Part shown: in pieces, positions 15,630 to 17,573 of the stretch | How positions within the stretch are numbered: position 1 is the first letter of the stretch | Layout of the letters: each line of letters opens with the position of its first letter | Assembly (NCBI GenBank): GCA_005801425.1 | Contig: SYDY01000030.1 | Location: forward strand, 1-17,573 | Source of the DNA: Bdellovibrionales bacterium | Lineage (GTDB): Bacteria > Myxococcota > XYA12-FULL-58-9 > SYDY01 | Direction of reading: 5' to 3' | Length of the DNA stretch: 17,573 nucleotides | The notes under the pieces: model-generated | The model's database searches: none | The model's input: only the letters and a program-made list of their open reading frames with translations | What the model was told of the DNA's origin: nothing | Translations under genes and position numbers: made by a program

Positions 15630-16838
15630 TTAAATCTCCAACAACATCCGCTCAGGATTTTCGACGCAATCTTTGATTCGCTTTAAAAATGTCACGGCGC
15701 CTCGGCCATCGACAATGCGATGATCGTACGTGAGGGCCACGTACATCATCGGTCGTAATACAATTTGTCCGTCGACGCCAATAGGGCGCTCTTGGATGCT
15801 ATGCATGCCCAGGATGCCGCTTTGGGGCGGATTGACGATGGGTGTGCTCATCAGCGATCCAAACACACCGCCGTTGCTTATGGTGAATGTACCGCCTTGC
15901 AATTCGTCGAGCTCAAGTTTTCCTGCGCGTGCACGCGTGCCCAAGTCAGCGACGACTTTTTCGGTTTCAGCGAAGGAAAGTAATTCGGCGTTGCGCATCA
16001 CTGGCACCACAAGGCCTTTGCCGCTGTCAACGGCCACACCGATATCGTAGTAGTGATGATAAATAATATTGTTCTCTTGGATTTGCGCATTGAGCTGGGG
16101 CACCTGGCGAAGGGCATCGATGGTGGCTTTTACAAAAAACGACATGAATCCGAGTTTGATGCCATAGCGTTTCTCAAAACTGTCTTTGTAGCGATTGCGC
16201 ACGGCCATCACCGCAGACATATCGATTTCATTGAATGTGGTGAGCAAAGCCGCCGTTTGTTGCGCTTGAACCAAGCGTTCCGCAATGCGCTTGCGCAAAG
16301 GGGTCATGCGCACAATTTCAGTGGCACGCGGTCCAGCGCTTACAGCAGGTTGTGAGACGGCCACCACTTTGGCAGCAGGTTCATTGACGGCCATGGCAGC
16401 GGGTGCCGTTTTTGCTGGGGCAGAAACGTCTTCTTTAAGAATGCGTCCACCGGGCCCTGTGGCGGTGATGGTGTTGGCATTGAGCCCCTGTTCGGCGATC
16501 ACACGTTGGGCGGCGGGCATGACTTTGGGTGCATCCGTAGGGGTGGATGGCGCAGCAAGCGGCGTCGCTACGGGTTGGGTTGGTTTGGTTGCCGCACTGT
16601 CGATGCGTGCGAGTACTTCGCCGATGGTTGCGGTGTCGTCATTTTTTTTCAAGATCTGCGTGAGTACGCCTGAATTAGGTGCTGGCACATCCACGTTGAC
16701 TTTGTCGGTTTCGAGGGTAACGATCGGCTCTCCTTTTTCAACCCATGTGCCTTCGGCTTTGAGCCATGCAGACACAATCACCTCGGTAATAGATTCACCG
16801 ACGGAAGGAACAACAACTTCAGAGAGTTTTGCGGTCAT
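15630..16838 (-). CDS. sucB: 2-oxoglutarate dehydrogenase E2, dihydrolipoyllysine succinyltransferase
   Basis: A 402-residue core subunit that passes the succinyl group from SucA to CoA. An N-terminal lipoyl domain (3-80) has the modified Lys46 in ETDKVNVD. A Pro/Ala/Thr-rich linker follows, then the E3/E1-binding domain (about 105-140; PAAQRVIAE and GPGGRILKEDV). A second linker leads to the catalytic domain (175-402) with active-site His373 and Asp377 in YDHRIVDGR. ATG 16838 is the start: AGGAG lies 6 nt upstream, while the TTG at 16853 has no such support. The gene starts 15 bp after the sucA stop. One lipoyl domain and the DKVNVDVPAP pattern identify the oxoglutarate rather than the pyruvate complex. 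Confidence 0.96.
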   Translation of the reverse strand: MTAKLSEVVVPSVGESITEVIVSAWLKAEGTWVEKGEPIVTLETDKVNVDVPAPNSGVLTQILKKNDDTATIGEVLARIDSAATKPTQPVATPLAAPSTPTDAPKVMPAAQRVIAEQGLNANTITATGPGGRILKEDVSAPAKTAPAAMAVNEPAAKVVAVSQPAVSAGPRATEIVRMTPLRKRIAERLVQAQQTAALLTTFNEIDMSAVMAVRNRYKDSFEKRYGIKLGFMSFFVKATIDALRQVPQLNAQIQENNIIYHHYYDIGVAVDSGKGLVVPVMRNAELLSFAETEKVVADLGTRARAGKLELDELQGGTFTISNGGVFGSLMSTPIVNPPQSGILGMHSIQERPIGVDGQIVLRPMMYVALTYDHRIVDGRGAVTFLKRIKDCVENPERMLLEI

Positions 16839-16844
16839 GGAATT

Positions 16845-16849
16845 CTCCT
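16845..16849 (-). promoter_or_regulatory. Ribosome binding site of sucB
   Basis: A consensus AGGAG on the minus strand lies 6 nt before ATG 16838 in the 15-bp sucA-sucB spacer. It is the strongest ribosome site I can see in the window and sets the sucB start. Confidence 0.8.
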
Positions 16850-16853
16850 GCAA

Positions 16854-17573
16854 CTAGAGGGCAAAGGTCGATTGAACGATGATATTTTGTTCCTGCGCAT
16901 GGGCCTTGGCCGATCCGACAGCAGGGCTTGCAGACTCGGGACGTGCAATGACCGACATCGGATGCCGTCCCAACAGGTTGTTCATATGATAACGGGTCAT
17001 AAATGGCCATCCACCCATATTGATGGGTTCTTCTTGAACCCAGCGTACGGGCGTTCCGGCCGGATAGCGTTCTAGCACTTCCAAAAGTTCGTCTTCGGGA
17101 CGCGGATAAAATTGCTCCATACGAATGAGTGGGATCGTGTCGATCTTGGATTCATTGCGATATTTAAGAAGGTCGTAATACACTTTTCCGGCACACAAAA
17201 CGATAAACGGCGGCTTGTCTGTTTTTACAGAATCATCTCCGATGATACGTTGAAATGTGCCGTGGGTGAGATCTGCAATGGGTGACGATGCTTCAGGCAA
17301 ACGCAACAACACTTTGGGGCTCATCACCACCAGGGGTTTTCGGGCAAGGCGCAACATCTGTTGACGCAGAAGATGAAAGATCTGTGCGGGCGTGGTGGGG
17401 GTGACCACTTGAATATTATCGGCGGCGGCAAGTTGCAAAAAGCGTTCGAGACGTGCCGATGAATGCTCAGGACCTTGCCCTTCAAAACCGTGGGGAAGAA
17501 GCATCACCAAGCCGCTCAATCGCTGCCACTTGTCTTCGGAGGACGTGATGAACTGATCGATGATCACCTGCGC
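16854..17573 (-). CDS. sucA: 2-oxoglutarate dehydrogenase E1 component (C-terminal part)
   Basis: The gene enters from the right edge; the frame is open to 17573 and the N-terminal three quarters are missing. The visible 239 residues begin AQVIIDQFITSSEDKWQ and include the highly conserved LLPHGFEGQGPEHSSARLER. Further family blocks are MSPKVLLRLPEASS, VLCAGKVYYDLLKYR, IRMEQFYPRP, VRWVQEEPINMGGWPF and a closing RPESASPAVGSAKAHAQEQ. These are the pyrimidine-binding and C-terminal regions of SucA, which decarboxylates 2-oxoglutarate with thiamine diphosphate and transfers the succinyl group to the lipoyl arm of SucB. It is followed after 15 bp by sucB. Confidence 0.97.
   Translation of the reverse strand, partial: AQVIIDQFITSSEDKWQRLSGLVMLLPHGFEGQGPEHSSARLERFLQLAAADNIQVVTPTTPAQIFHLLRQQMLRLARKPLVVMSPKVLLRLPEASSPIADLTHGTFQRIIGDDSVKTDKPPFIVLCAGKVYYDLLKYRNESKIDTIPLIRMEQFYPRPEDELLEVLERYPAGTPVRWVQEEPINMGGWPFMTRYHMNNLLGRHPMSVIARPESASPAVGSAKAHAQEQNIIVQSTFAL

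Noticed and set aside
15611-15634. Plus-strand CCG/CGG hairpin followed by a T run as a terminator
   Set aside because: The stem is only three base pairs, and no plus-strand gene reads into it; the T run is an A run in the sucB-lpdA message.
16285-16857. 190-codon plus-strand frame opposite sucB
   Set aside because: Antisense to the Ala/Pro-rich linker and lipoyl domain of sucB, whose identity is certain.

Overview
The window looks like a chromosomal segment of a deltaproteobacterium-like lineage (Myxococcota/Bdellovibrionota in the broad sense), with G+C near one half by eye. Three things suggest this. A surface protein ends in a MYXO-CTERM-like tail (GCNC, then a membrane segment, then RKRRKK). 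A TRAP transporter carries the lipoprotein partner TatT. A complete-looking 2-oxoglutarate dehydrogenase cluster indicates respiratory metabolism. No rRNA, tRNA or CRISPR array is visible, and I do not assign a genus.

Layout. (1) 1-2058, plus strand: the 3' part of a large repeat-built surface protein with 121-122-residue cadherin-like units. (2) 2058-2218: a 161-bp palindromic element with 17-bp terminal inverted repeats and flanking TA, read here as a MITE between two convergent genes. (3) 2251-12190, minus strand: a run of eight co-directional genes. In transcription order these are a polytopic GT-C-like glycosyltransferase, a polyprenol-phosphate-type GT2, a glutamine-hydrolysing asparagine synthetase, tatT, dctP, a fused dctQM, an alpha/beta hydrolase of the monoacylglycerol lipase type, and an M15 peptidase lipoprotein. 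Most junctions are tight: TAATG and TGATG one-base overlaps and 1-, 7- and 33-bp gaps. (4) 12191-12702: about 510 bp without a convincing gene, holding an exact 29-bp tandem duplication and a perfect TATAAT. (5) 12703-14142, plus strand: a lone 479-residue protein with the R, TSFS and ExE signature of an arginine-type mono-ADP-ribosyltransferase. (6) 14133-17573, minus strand: sucA (C-terminal part), sucB and lpdA, with a double-hairpin repeat between sucB and lpdA.

How the genes work together. SucA, SucB and Lpd form the 2-oxoglutarate dehydrogenase complex of the TCA cycle. TatT, DctP and DctQM form a TRAP uptake system whose binding protein appears to lack the usual carboxylate-binding arginine; a lipase-like hydrolase follows 7 bp downstream, so import of a lipid or other non-carboxylate ligand is a reasonable inference. 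The two glycosyltransferases and AsnB are typical of surface glycan assembly. The ADP-ribosyltransferase is the least explained gene: it has no recognisable immunity partner, signal peptide or secretion neighbours.
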